Below, piece after piece: positions 10,403-21,302 of a stretch of DNA of 64,000 bases. The notes under the pieces are model-generated. The model ran no database searches and had not been told where the DNA came from. It saw only the letters and a program-made list of their open reading frames with translations. A program made the position numbers and the translations under genes. Each line of letters begins with the position of its first letter. Position 1 is the stretch's first letter. The stretch is from Bathynomus jamesi (lineage: Eukaryota; Arthropoda; Malacostraca; Isopoda; Cirolanidae), in assembly GCA_023014485.1 (NCBI GenBank), contig JAJOZX010007474.1, positions 62,001 through 126,000 of the forward strand, read 5' to 3'.

Positions 10403-11533
10403 CAGGGCCGTAGCTTGAGCCTCCCCTAAGCCTTAAATATAGATTAACTAAAATAAATACTTTACAGTCTTTACTAATATCAGTATTTTTACTAATCTTA
10501 ATAATTGCTAATAATTAATTAATTCAACTAATAATATTTTCCTCTGTCCTCCCAAATAAAAATATTTGTGAAAAATGTTTCGAACGTGTTAATTAAAATT
10601 TAAGTGATTTTAATTTTTTTATTAGTGTACTCAAGTACTGTAGAGTATTTTGTTTTTAAATTTGGAATCAATGTTTCTGTTGTTTATTTTTCAATAACTT
10701 AATATTAGATTCGAATAAAAGAAAAATTACCGCAATGCATTATACTATTTCGGAATTATTACCAATTTGTATTTTATATTTTATCTAAGTCGTGTTTCAT
10801 TTGTTTAAACTCTCTACATTTTAACACGTTGTTTACCGAGTAGTTTTACAATTATAATTCGGATAAATGCCTATATATAAAATTTTAACTTTAACGTGTT
10901 TTATTTTTACGAAGAATTCCCTATATTATCGGTACTATGTAGTAGAGATGTACCGATATTTTTTTTTAGCCGATACCGATACCTTTAATTAAAAAGAGAA
11001 TCGGCCGATACCTGATACCGGTATCCAGCTAGGGTTTATTAGTTTGTCGTATTTTTGTAACATATTCATAATTTATTGTGTGTGAAAAATTTGGCAACTA
11101 AGCAATAATCCTTTTCATTAAAGATGGCAACGCTTCATTAGATGTCATAGTTTCGTTTGTTATACAATTGGACTGGGGGGCCTATGTTGGGCTTAGTAAA
11201 TGTATTTTTTACCAGCTAGCTGGGTTAATATTGAGCTATGACTACAAGATAGTTTTTTGTTTTTCTCGGTTTTATACTTATTTCTCAAAGGACTTACGCT
11301 TGTTTGCTACTATTTTTACGTAAGAAATTAATCCTTGTGAAAAAATAACGAGTTATGTGAAGTGATAAAACATAAAATATTGGAAATTTCATCCACTAAA
11401 TAGTCTTTTATTCATAATTTTGGAGAAATCGTATTTCTGAATATCGGCCGATACCGATATCACCCGATACAGATATATCGGTATATCCCTACTATGTAGC
11501 TTCCCACGGAGATTACCATTAGCTACGACCCTG
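10403..11533. mobile_element. Non-autonomous hAT element splitting the 5S-like repeat
   Basis: Left end CAGGGCCGTAGCT and right end AGCTACGACCCTG are inverted repeats. A perfect 8-bp target duplication GTTATGAC lies at 10395-10402 and 11534-11541. The body is AT-rich and non-coding. A second hAT element (10943-11491) is nested inside; without it the element is about 580 bp. Confidence 0.88.
10943..11491. mobile_element. Non-autonomous hAT element, nested (549 bp)
   Basis: Ends TAGAGATGTACCGATA and, inverted, TAGGGATATACCGATA, followed by subterminal GGCCGATACCGATA repeats. A perfect 8-bp target duplication CTATGTAG lies at 10935-10942 and 11492-11499. No coding capacity. It is the youngest layer of a three-level nest (5S-like repeat, hAT, hAT). 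Confidence 0.9.
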
Positions 11534-11864
11534 GTTATGACACTGACCACGACGTAGCCCCAGTAATTGATGAATCAAGAGAGATTCTAAAAGAGAGACC
11601 TCGCTATGAATATTAAAGTAAAATCCAGCTGTACGATGTGCGATGATTACCTTTAGTCCATCAAAGAAACTCGTGTATAGTGGAGTTTAGTTGAAGCTTT
11701 TACTTTAAGTAATTTAAGCCGTCAGAGTTAATACCATTCGATTAGATTATTATAGGTCAATAACAGGTGGACAACCGGGAATAAACCCATCCGCTGATTA
11801 CACTGGCCAACAAGTATTTTTCATCAGATATAATTATGGGTGGGCTAGCTCGCTAGCTAGCTAG
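11534..11864 (-). other. Remainder of 5S-like repeat and unassigned loop DNA
   Basis: The first about 35 bases (to about 11565) resume the 5S-like repeat tail seen also near 21118-21145. The rest shows no frame, TIR or recognised repeat and runs to the inner edge of the right arm, ending in a GCTAGCTAGC-rich stretch (11846-11866). Confidence 0.45.
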
Positions 11865-12020
11865 CTGTTGGGACGCTGATTTCAAATGTTTTCGGTTTTC
11901 CTCTAGCACGTCTAGTTTTCGAGATGAGACCGATCATAATATATATAATAAATAAATAAATAAATAAATAAATATATATAATACTATATGTAGTATTATA
12001 TAATATGCATATAACTATAT

Positions 12021-12306
12021 TTTTTTTTTTTTTTTAAGTTCGGGAAGAACCGTTTCGCCTCTATTTAAAAGGGCATATCTCAGCGGAAAAACAAAGAAAA
12101 AGTGAGAGGAAAGACAGAGGAAAAAGAAAGGGTGGAGGGGACAGTCGAAGTGGAAAAAGACCAAGGATGAGAAAGACTGCAGGGTCGAGCCCCATCATCC
12201 TTGGGTGCTAGGGCCGGGAGGGCGCACGTGAAACCTCCAGGAACAAGCACGTACAAACGAGCACAAAGAGCACTCAAAAGCACGAGCTTAGAACCCCCTT
12301 GCGGGG
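12021..12306 (-). mobile_element. Retroposed non-LTR 3' end with poly(A) tail
   Basis: A 16-base T run at 12020-12035 is the poly(A) tail of a minus-strand insertion. A 12-bp direct duplication ATATAACTATAT flanks it (12009-12020 and 12307-12318), typical of target-primed reverse transcription. The body is GC-rich 3' UTR-like sequence with an 'AGGGCCGGGAGGGCG' stretch. A related but rearranged sequence occurs at about 55600-55930. It is unique to the right arm, so it inserted after the inverted duplication. Confidence 0.8.
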
Positions 12307-12447
12307 ATATAACTATATATAATATAATATATAATACTATATATACAATATATAATATGCGTCCTTTATACATGTAGCGGAGTATTTTGTCGTTGCAGCT
12401 TAGGTGTAGGATTTTGCTTTACCGTTTCAACCCACTCATCCATCATC

Positions 12448-13370
12448 ATGCCTCGAAAGTGTAAAAATCACCCCGACAATTTCTGTTACGTGTGCGGCTC
12501 GTTCGCGACTAAATCACAACGGCGTACAATCATGATGGATCTTCGGAAAACTTACGGTTATACTTCGGCTATCCATTGGGCAACCAAGATGAGGCGTGGG
12601 CGCCACATGTTATCTGTACCGCTTGTTCGAATGGATTACGTGAACTGGTAGAACCAAAGGGAAAAGTCGATGCCGTTCGCTATACCCATGATATGGAGGG
12701 AGCCGAGAGACCATCATGGCGATTGTTACTTTTGCAATGTTAACGTAACTGGATTTTATGTGAAGAACAAGTATAACATCGTTTATCCGAACGTAGACTC
12801 CGCGATCAGACCGATCCCTCACGATGAAACGATGCCGAGTCCGGTACCTCCACAGCATGGACTCGATTCCTTAGAAGACGAAACTGAATCCGACGAAGGT
12901 GCGATTGGCGGAGATCCAGGACCTTCGGTCGATCTTGACTACAAACCTGACGAAGCGCAATGGGGGCCGGAGGGGCTTGCCCAAAACGAGTTGAATGACC
13001 TCATTAGAGACCTAGCCCTCTCCAAAGAGAAATCAGAACTTCTCTCCTCGAGACTCAAACAGAAACACTTACTTGAGAAGAACGTCCGAGTGTGTCACTA
13101 TCGAAAATGAAACCATGATTTGGCGACATTCTTTACAGTAGACGGTCCGCTCTGCTATTGCCATGATATCAATGGACTTTTCGAGAACTTGTCACAGGTA
13201 CACACACCATCCGAGTGGCGCCTCTTCATTGATTCCTCACAGCGAAGCTTGAAAGCGGTTCTCCTGCATAACGGGAACTTAAAGCCGTCCATCCCGATCG
13301 CCCACTCCTTTCATCTGAAGGAGACGTACGATAACATGAATATACTACTCGAAGCAATCCAATACAGCAC
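12448..13370 (+). pseudogene. Orphan zinc-finger-like gene family, N-terminal part (right arm copy)
   Basis: Plus-strand twin of 7025-7949 with the same lesions: a frameshift near 12560, and a TGA stop at 13108-13110 between the 146-residue block and the 'DWRLF-like' block. The order is 'CYVCG' module, 'ICTAC' module (frameshifted), 'PMIWREPRDHHGDCYFC', acidic linker, 'LNDLIRDLALSKEKSELL', then 'EWRLFIDSSQRSLKAVLLHN' and 'HLKETYDNMNILLEAIQY'. Sharing identical disabling changes with the left arm shows the gene was already broken when the inverted copy formed. The C-terminal fragment at 16935-17256, on the same strand, could be the other end of this copy, separated by the hAT-like block and the CR1 insertion (inference). 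Confidence 0.7.
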
Positions 13371-14074
13371 CAGGGTTGCCATTATGGCTTTAAAAGCTTT
13401 AAATAGCTTTAAATTTTGAAAATGACAAAAATGGCTTTGAAACAGCTTTAAAAGGCTTTAACTGAGACTTTTGTTTATTCCAAAGAATATAAATGTTTTG
13501 TTTCCATAAGCTGAAGGTTATCTGGTTTGTCAATGCCATCCAAAAAGTGTATGTTTTGTTTCAGTGAAACTTGATGTTATATATTTCGTTAATTTCAAAT
13601 ACTCAATATATGTTTTCAAGAAAACTTTAGCTTACACACTTCTGCTTATTCCAAAGAATGTAAATATTTTAAGAAAACTTGACATTTTTTATAACTTAAT
13701 TCCAGAGACTAATTCCTCTGAATAAATGTCACTTACTTTTTCTGGTCAAATCACATCTCTAGTAGAAGTTAAATTAAATACTTTCTCGCTTTGTACCCTG
13801 GACACATTTTGATTTGTTTTGTTACAAAATTTGCTCACTTTATTTTTCAGTAATTTTGGATGGTACCCACTCTTTAGATGTAAAAAGAACTTTAATATTT
13901 CTCGTAGAATTAACTGACATATGACCAGATTCAAAGCAATTAGAACAGATAAATATACAAATATAAAGCAAAGACATGCTGGAATTATTTTACATTCAAT
14001 TTCATTTGGTTTGTTCATAGGGAATTTATAAAAAACAAACTTCATTTATACGTTCTAACATGACAGCTTCTGTA

Positions 14075-14088
<14 letters not shown>
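13371..14088. mobile_element. Possible hAT-type element end in right arm
   Basis: Begins CAGGGTTGCCATTATGG directly at the break in the orphan gene, mirror image of 6293-7024. A TTTAAAAGCTTTAAA-rich subterminal part follows. No second terminus was identified before the TA/GA microsatellite. Confidence 0.4.
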
Positions 14089-14105
<17 letters not shown>

Positions 14106-14108
14106 TAA

Positions 14109-14184
<76 letters not shown>
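14089..14184. repeat. (TA)n followed by (GA)n microsatellite
   Basis: TA-rich run (14089-14149) then about 35 bases of GA. Mirror image of the TC/TA run at 5243-5321, sitting at the 3' end of the inverted CR1-like copy. Confidence 0.9.
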
Positions 14185-14186
<2 letters not shown>

Positions 14187-14230
14187 ACAAGGAAAAGAAG
14201 TACCTCAAAAGGCCTTGCGGCCCATACCGG

Positions 14231-14545
14231 GTGCCAGGGAAAATTTTGTAAAAGTTTATTTTTCTTTCAACTATCCTAGCAGTAGTAGAAAACTGGATAG
14301 AAAAGTAGAAGGCTCTCTCCCCACCCTCCGCTCCCTCCCTGCCAGAGGCAGGTACGGAAAAAGGTTGAAGAAAATACCAATGGCAACGGGTGCCAGGGAA
14401 AATTTTGTAAAAGTTTATTTTTCTTTCAACTATCCTAGCAGTAGTAGAAAACTGGATAGAAAAGTAGAAGGCTCTCTCCCTACCCTCCGCTCCCTCCCTG
14501 CCAGAGGAAGGTACGGAAAAAGGTTGAAGAAAATACCTTGACCCT
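14231..14545. repeat. Tandem duplication (period 159) in CR1-like 3' region
   Basis: GTGCCAGGGAAAATTTTG begins at 14231 and again at 14390. The two units are nearly identical (a few substitutions). Each has a purine/pyrimidine-rich core, which gives repetitive open frames on both strands; those frames are not genes. The left CR1-like copy lacks this block and keeps only a fused remnant near 5170. Confidence 0.85.
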
Positions 14546-14820
14546 GGAAAAGTAGCCAAGGAAATTTTACAGGAAAGTGGAGAATATATAAATAGCTCTA
14601 TATTTAGCTTGCTCACAGAGACACCGTGCAAGCGAACTCCTGCAGAGTTTTCTTATGTTTTAGTCTTAAACTATGAGAGTATTCAGTACTTTGTCTAGCC
14701 TATTTTTAAACACATTTACACTTTGGCTGGAAACAACCTCTGAGGGAAGTTTCCAGATATTAACTATTTCATAGGAAAAGAAATTTCCGCAGACTGAGGT
14801 CCTAAATGTCTTCACACACT

Positions 14821-16925
14821 CAAATAGTGTGCAAGATTTCGCCTACCCTTTTCTTGAACTGATCCACAGAGGAACTGTTCACAACTTCTGAAGGTAACCT
14901 GTTCCACGTGTCACAGATCTTATACGTAAAGTAATTCCCACACACTAGTCCTAAACCGTTTCAAATCCAACTTCCAACCATTGTTGCGAGTTGGGTTATC
15001 ATTTAAACTAAACATGCTTCTAAAAATCGACATCGTTGAACCCGCGTAAGAGCTTGAAAACATCGATCAGTTGACCACGCAGCCTCCGAGTTTCCAGCGA
15101 AAACAAGTTCAGGGCGCGTAACCGTCAATTGTAGCCCATATGCCTAACGGAAGGGATTAACTTCGTGGCCCTCGCCTGCACTCGCTCCAGCCTCTCAATC
15201 TCTTTCCTGAGGGTGGGCGACCAGAACTGCACAGCATATTCCAGGTGCGGCCGAACCAGGGAATTGTACAGTGAGAGCACAATCTCCTTGTTCCGAAACT
15301 GAAATTGCCTCCTGATATAACCTAACAGTTTCTGGGCTTTCTTTTCAACCTCTACGCACTGTTTGGTAAACTTAAGGTTGCTGCTAATTAGCACACCCAA
15401 GTCCTTTTCCAAATCAGTCGCCTCGATATTACTCCCCAACATTGACTAGTCCGACTTGGGATTGCCATAGCCAATGTGCATCACTTTGCATTTACCCAAG
15501 TTAAATGGCATTTAACATTTTTCGGACCACTCTCCTATCCTACCTAGGTCCGCACGCAGTTCCTCGATCGCTTCGGGCGTCCCAACATTGGCCCCAAGCT
15601 TGGTGTCATCAGCGAATTTGGCGATCCGACTGACGATGCCACCGTCGATATCATTTATGTAAATGATAAACAACAGCGGCCCCAAAACGGAACCCTGAGG
15701 AACCCCACTAGTGACCGAGGCCCAACCCGAACTAGCCCTTTAATTACCACCCTCTGCCGCCTATTCCTCAGCCAGTTTTCAATCCACCTACCCATTTCCC
15801 CACCGATACCCAGCGTGCGCACTTTCGCCATTAGCCGGCGGTGAGGTACCTTATCAAAGGCTTTCTGAAAGTCGAGATAAAGTATATCAATCGCCCTACT
15901 CTTATCGTACTCACTCAACATGACGTGGAAAAACTCGAGCAAGTTGGTGAGACACGACCTATGCCGTCTAAACCCATGTTGGGAGTCCCCAAGCAGCTTG
16001 TAGGAATCCAAATGGTCAACGATCCTATCAGCTATTATCCCTTCTAATAATTTACCTACAACTGAAGTGAGACTAATGGACGATAGTTCCCTGGACTTTC
16101 GTGATCCCCTTTCTTAAAGATAGGGGTCACGTTGGCTTCCCTCCAGTCACCAGGCACCTGGCCCATCTCCAACGATTTGTTGAAGACTGTAGCCAGGTGG
16201 GGAGCCACCTGGTCGCGCACTTCTCGCAACACTCTGGGGAGAAACTGGTCTGGCCCAGGAGCCTTAAACGCGCTCAGTTTGTCTATTCTATCGGCAACGA
16301 CTGGCGCGGTACATCTAACACTATCCAGGCCAGCACCTTCGTGCCTCACGCCTGGCTCGGGGATGATGCGGGTGTCCTCCCTGGTGAACACTCCCGCAAA
16401 GTACTCATTAAGCACATTGGTGATGTCCGCGTCGGAGGTCCGCAGAAAGCCGCTTCAGTCCTTTAACGGACCGACCTATCATGCTTCTAATGGGCTTTCT
16501 ACTATTAACATAACTGAAGAACTCCTTAGGGTTCCCCTTGCAGAGGATTGCCACCCGTAGTTCTTCGTTACGTTTCGCTAGCCTAACCTTCGCCTTCACT
16601 TCCCAACACAGACGGACATACTCTTCAGTGTTCTCATGGGAACGATTGGCCTTCGCCCTCCTATACGCTACTTTCCTATTTCGGAGAGCCGAAGCGATGT
16701 CACGATTGAACCACTTAGGCTGCGTTGAAGCAGGGGTGACCGGTTTTGAGGGTATGGCAGCAGACTGCAGCACCATAAACTCGTCCCGGAATGCACTCCA
16801 CACTCCCTCAACATCGCCGCCGACCTCTAACCCCATCTCTCCTACGCTATCCCTGAGGCTAACAAAGTTTGCCCGCCGGAGATCGAGCTTACTGCCTCTC
16901 GAGTTACTACGCTTCACCCGAGGGA
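14821..16925 (-). pseudogene. CR1-like non-LTR retrotransposon, RT region (minus strand)
   Basis: Longest member of the family copied at 4049-5160. On the minus strand the order is as follows. Pre-RT region 16925-16408 has 'WFNRDIASALRNRKVAYRRAK'. RT N-terminal blocks 16415-16056 have 'APGPDQFLPRVLRE' and 'WREANVTPIFKKGD'. 'SLQHGFRRHRSCLTNLLEF' to 'LDFQKAFDKVPHRR' lie at 16011-15655. After a damaged catalytic region near 15620 the thumb segment runs 15442-15125 with 'RPHLEYAVQFWSP', and the C-terminus runs to 14821. Frameshifts and stops separate these pieces. The 5' end is truncated directly against the orphan-gene fragment at about 16925. Confidence 0.82.
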
Positions 16926-16934
16926 GGGAGGGTC

Positions 16935-17256
16935 TGCAGGATGAAGGCTTTGAAGAAAACCTCAATGCCTTAGAACTAAAAGCATGGCACGCTTTCAAAT
17001 GGATTTATGTTAACTTCTTGGGTAACCACGAGTCTCCCACAAACAAAGATGGAGTTCAGAAACTGCTCAATGTATCAATAAATGGGCTGTCGCATGTCCT
17101 TGAAAATATATTTTTCACATTCGCATCTAGATTCCTTTCCCGAAAACCTTGGCAGGTTGAGTGACGAACAGGGAGAACATTTCCATCAAGACATCCAGTC
17201 AATGAAAAATTGCTACCAAGGTTTCTGGAACAAAAGTATGCTAGCAGACTACTGCT
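16935..17256 (+). pseudogene. Orphan gene family, C-terminal fragment
   Basis: Two frames joined by a shift near 17095 reproduce the C-terminal part of the family at 27930-30552. Pieces are 'ELKAWHAFKWIYVNFLGNH' (relative: 'EKESWLGFKDVVENFLGNY'), 'MSLKIYFSHSHLDSFPENL' (relative: 'MSLKVHFLFLHLDHFPENL') and 'SDEQGEHFHQDIQSMKNCYQ'. This copy keeps the ending 'GFWNKSMLADYCWKSF' that is damaged in the other copy. It is bounded by a truncated CR1-like element on the left and a 45-base CR1-like shred on the right. Confidence 0.75.
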
Positions 17257-17302
17257 GGAAGTCCTTTTCCAAATCAGTGGCTCAATATTACTCCCCAACA
17301 TA
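17257..17302 (-). repeat. 45-base shred of the CR1-like element
   Basis: AGTCCTTTTCCAAATCAGT and CAATATTACTCCCCAACAT repeat, in the same order and orientation, the bases at about 15398-15443 of the minus-strand CR1-like copy. It joins the orphan-gene fragment to the next retrotransposon fragment. Confidence 0.75.
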
Positions 17303-18180
17303 GATAAGATAGATGAGGACATTACCAGAGACAGCACAGTAACATCCTTTGCCAATGACACAAAGATCAGTAGAAAAATAAGAAACCCAGAAGATATAGG
17401 ATCTCTACAAACCAACATGAACAGATTCTACAAGTGGATGGAAGACAACAATATGAAGTTTAACACTGAGAAATTTCAGCTGTTAAGGTACGAAAAAAGA
17501 GAAGACTTAAAATCCATGGAATATTATACCCAAAATGGACAGGAAATTCAGAGAAATTCTAGAGCAAAAGATTTAGGGGTTGTAATGACTGATGATGTGA
17601 AATTTGAAGCAAAATAAGATAGCAGTAAACAGAGCAAAGAGAATAACTGGGCAGATACCAAGAACCTTTAAACAAAGGAATAGGAATATAATGATTCCTC
17701 TACTGAAAACACTGATCATACCCAAATTGGAATACTGTTCAGTCCTAACATCACCATATAAAAAAGAAGACATTAGACATCTACAAGGGATTCAGAGAAG
17801 CTTCACAGCCAAGATCAAGGGGTGCAAAGAACTAAATTACTGGGAAACATTATGCGAATTAAACCTATACTCACTTGCACTTGGAAAATAATGGAGAAAC
17901 TAGTCCCTAAAACTCCCCAAACAACGGTGGAAAGTAGAAAAGGAAGACTATGTCATGTTCCCAAATTAAAGGCGAGACAGGGAACATCCTTAAACTTAAA
18001 AGAAAATAGTTTTCTTGTGAGAGGACCAGAACTGTTTAATCAGCTGCCCAAAGACCTAAGGAACACGAATGGTGTTGCAGTGGACATCAAAAGAAGATTA
18101 GACACCTGGCTCAGAACAATCCCCGATGAGCCAGGCGTACCTGGCTATGTGAGGTGGAGAGTACAAGAAACCAACTCACT
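17303..18180 (+). pseudogene. Second non-LTR retrotransposon family, RT C-terminal part
   Basis: Three frames with shifts give a plus-strand reverse transcriptase tail. The catalytic block is degenerate ('VTSFANDTKIS'), followed by 'MKFNTEKFQLLRYEKRED' and 'NSRAKDLGVVMTDDVKFE'. Then come 'LLKTLIIPKLEYCSVLTSPY', 'DIRHLQGIQRSFTAKI', 'WETLCELNLYSL' and the C-terminal 'ELFNQLPKDLRN' with 'DIKRRLDTWLRTIPDEPGV'. This ending (LFN-LPK... then L-x-x-W-L-x-T-V-P-D-E-P) marks a family distinct from the CR1-like copies at 4 and 15 kb. The family recurs at 25.3-26.7 kb. Inactive. Confidence 0.8.
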
Positions 18181-18447
18181 CACTGGTAGGCAATGCCATA
18201 TATACTGTACATATGGTGGGCCTACAAAAGGTATTCCACTATATTCGACATGTTTTTCTATAGATTTTACTTTATGGAGAAGCTCAGTTTTGGTGAATTA
18301 ATATGCTTCTGAAAAGGTGGTTTCCTTTTAACAATGAGTGTAACACTTCTCTTACCTTCAGTCCTTCACCTATGTTTCAGCATAATTAGGCCTATATGAG
18401 TAACTATTTAATAATTTACATCTCTATTTAATCTTAGTGATGAATTG

Positions 18448-19456
18448 CAAAGGTGGGCAGTTGCGCCGCAACATTTTTGGTTGCACTTGTGCTTGCGCCA
18501 CACATTTTTACAGAGAGTTGCAGAATTGTTTGCGGCGCAACTTATATATGCAGTTTCAAGATTAGTGCGCAACATTTAATATTACTTTTCTGTAAAAATA
18601 ACCCAAGCGAATGTAACTTAAATATTTTTATCTGGCAACACTGCACTTCAATTGTTTACATTCAGTCACATTCTCAATGCGCCAGTATCACTGTCTGACT
18701 TTCTGTTGTTTTTGTTTCTTTTACCTTTTTAGTACTAGTACTAGTATTATGGATCATTTTGTGGTGTCTGTGGCCAACAGCACTGATTCTGCCGACCAGG
18801 ACATGGACAGAGAGGTTGAAGTGACTGAGAATGTTGACAGCCATTCCCCTGAGACTGAAGCAAGTGTCAGTGAGGTTTCCGCTTCAGGATCGGGGGCCCC
18901 TACCGTTAACCCCTGGCCTTACTTGGCCAACTTTTTTGAGTAATCAGCAAACAGAAGGAGAGCACAATGCTGGTGAACAGTTTCCTGGACCAGAGGCCGG
19001 AGAAAAATATCGCGAGGAACATGTTCACTTGCAAGGAACTGACAGACCTCTTTGTGCAGTAAAACACACCCATTCCCTCAAGTGCGGCTGTAGAACGTCT
19101 GTTCTCTTTGGGGAAGGATGTTCTGAAGCCAAAACAGGCTGGACTCTCCGATCCACACTTTGAGATGCTGGTGTTCATGAAGGGGAACCTGGCTCTTTTG
19201 TAGTGATTTTTTTGCATTTATTATATATTGTAATAAAATATTGATATTATCTTTTTCTGTATCAGATATATTTTGTTTAACTTGTAAAAAGGCTTTTTAT
19301 TTTATTATTATTTTATTTATTTTTCAAAAGTTGCGTGTTGCAGTTGCGCTTGTGGCGCAACTTTTTGAAAAGGGTTGCGCTTGTGGCGCAACTATTTCAG
19401 CAGAGTTGCGGTTGCGACTGCGGCACTACAAAAATTGTTGTGCGTGCCCACCACTG
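18448..19456 (+). mobile_element. hAT deletion derivative (1009 bp)
   Basis: Ends CAAAGGTGGGCAGTTGC and, inverted, CAGTGGTGGGCACGCAC. A perfect 8-bp target duplication ATGAATTG lies at 18440-18447 and 19457-19464. Subterminal GTTGCGCTTGTGGCGCAAC repeats occur near both ends. Two ends of a transposase gene remain inside. Confidence 0.92.
18749..19204 (+). pseudogene. hAT transposase, N- and C-termini with the middle deleted
   Basis: ATG at 18749 opens 'MDHFVVSVANSTDSADQDMD', an acidic leader of 65 codons ending 'NPWPYLANFFE'. That phrase immediately precedes the BED finger in many arthropod and vertebrate hAT transposases. The finger and catalytic core are gone. From about 19070 a different frame encodes the end of the dimerisation domain: 'IPSSAAVERLFSLGKDVLKP', 'KQAGLSDPHFEMLVFMKGNL', stop at 19202-19204. 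The deletion removes roughly 500 residues. A non-functional derivative that would depend on an intact relative for movement. Confidence 0.85.
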
Positions 19457-19464
19457 ATGAATTG

Positions 19465-21044
19465 TTAGTATTTGTTACATATAAGTTGTGATGATAAATC
19501 TAGGCATTTTTTATAAAGTTACCATACAGCTCTTAGTGATGCATTTACTCACCCATAAATAGTTTATAAATGTGAACATAGGCCTAAACAGAGACTTTGC
19601 TTGATACAACAACTAGATTGAATATAATTTCCCATTTTAATATAGTTTCAGATTTGTCCAAAGTATGAACATGTATACAGTCTGAACACCAAACAAGGGG
19701 GGCTTTACATGTCACGGGTTTAAAAATCATTTCCTCTCACAGTAGGCCCTACTTTCCCTATCTTAAGTTTCCTCTATCTATCAGACACGCATATCAAGCT
19801 TAAGTGTAAGTAGCCTCTTTATGCACTAATAATTTTTATACTAATAAAATCTTATTTTTGATAATTTGTGGGAATAAATTCTAGTTTCAGAACACCCCAC
19901 CACCCCACACTCACTCAGCTGAACATCTTATTTGCTAGAACAGCTATACTAGTTCAATCAAATGTTAACACTTGAAATAAGAATTGACTATACTTGCTTT
20001 AATTACGTTGGGTATATCCATTAAATTTCTTTATATTGTTCTAAAATATATGGGCCTTCCTATTTGTTGCATGCATAAGTCTGGTTTACTTGTAAGAACT
20101 ACAATTATTAAATATAGAACTATTAGGGCCTAAGCAGTGATAAAATTTTGCTATAAAAAGTTTCTGGAGTATAATTAACTCCAGCACAATACCACACCAA
20201 TAGGAATATAAACACCTATTCTATTACTTGCCCCTTCATGGGTGGAATGAAAATGGTAACAATGAAGAATTAAATTGTTATTAGAGGCTTAAAGGAATTT
20301 ATAGGCGCCCCCCCACTAGGTAATGTTTTTCAAGTTTTCTAGTTAAGTCAAAAAGCAGAAAAAATCTCAGCTGTTTCATAACATATATATGTATATGCTC
20401 TATAAAGTACAGTAATACAGCGTATGTAACTAATTTATCTCTTGCGTGATTTTGCTTGTAATATGTCATTTGTCAAAACACACTTCTGCTTATTTCCTAC
20501 TAGTATACATATATCTATAATCCCAAAAGTATGTTAATATCTGCCCACAAAGAGGTTTATAAACAGGCTTAGGGACCATGCCTAGGTCATAGCCTACATT
20601 AAATCCAGCTACTATAGAGTGAAACGTGTAGGCATTGATGATAACCTGAGGTCCTGAGACTGGTTCAGATTACATTACATTTGGAGAACATGAAGCCACT
20701 CAGATAAATGGTCTAAAGCTACATTTCATTATCAAATTTTATGAAATATCAATTTCAATTCAGCCGTTTGTCCTTGAACTATTTAGAAAGTTACTGCAGT
20801 AGCATACATTCTAAAATATACACAATTTGCAAGCGCGCTCTCTCATGAAATTGTCCAATTTTTTTTTTTTTTAATTAACTAAGGAGCTACTATTTACTGT
20901 GCATCATATGGCATGTTATTCAAAAAATCTACTACTCTATGGCTGAAAAATATTTTCACAAATCCAGCCTACAGGGTCATATGACAGAAAAGACCTATGG
21001 CTTTACACGTGATCCAAACCATGGTTGCTTTATAATCTGGAAAC
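19465..21044. other. Unassigned AT-rich DNA
   Basis: No frame over 66 codons with any recognisable content, no TIR pair and no microsatellite of note. It may be old unique intergenic DNA. Confidence 0.5.
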
Positions 21045-21145
21045 AGAGGACAGTCCCCCATTTAACTACTCTCCTGATCCAATGTTGCTTCAACATTGCT
21101 CAAACATTGATCAGTGTTATGACACTGGCCATAATGTAGCGCAAT
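21045..21145 (-). repeat. 5S rRNA-like repeat, second copy
   Basis: On the minus strand the bases repeat the 5S-like order of 10310-10402 with more divergence: an ATGTTGAAGCAACATTGGAT region, then AGTAGTTAAATGGGGGACTG. The flanking CATTATGGCCAGTGTCATAAC stretch also occurs, interrupted by hAT elements, at 11534-11560. The shared non-5S tail supports a mobile 5S-derived family. Confidence 0.5.
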
Positions 21146-21302
21146 CCAAACCACAGATTAGTCTGGAATCCAAATATGCTTATTTTACATACCGTAGTTA
21201 AGCCACAAATTGCAACAAACATGTTATTCAAGCATTGTTTGTATTAATTATTAAAGCAAGTACTGTAGTTTGGTTAAAATTCACAATACAGTACTGTGTA
21301 TA

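Larger units (their letters stand above)
11865..14088. repeat. Right arm of large inverted repeat
   Basis: Mirror copy of 6293-9050. Without its private retroposon insertion (12021-12306) the arm is about 1.94 kb. The spacer between arms is about 2.8 kb. Differences from the left arm are rare in the gene part and a few per hundred in the outer non-coding part. Inverted CR1-like copies continue the symmetry outward on both sides but are more diverged. Confidence 0.92.

Noticed and set aside
14185..14631. Repetitive 148-codon minus-strand and 108-codon plus-strand frames
   Set aside because: Both are made by the 159-bp tandem duplication in the CR1-like 3' region.
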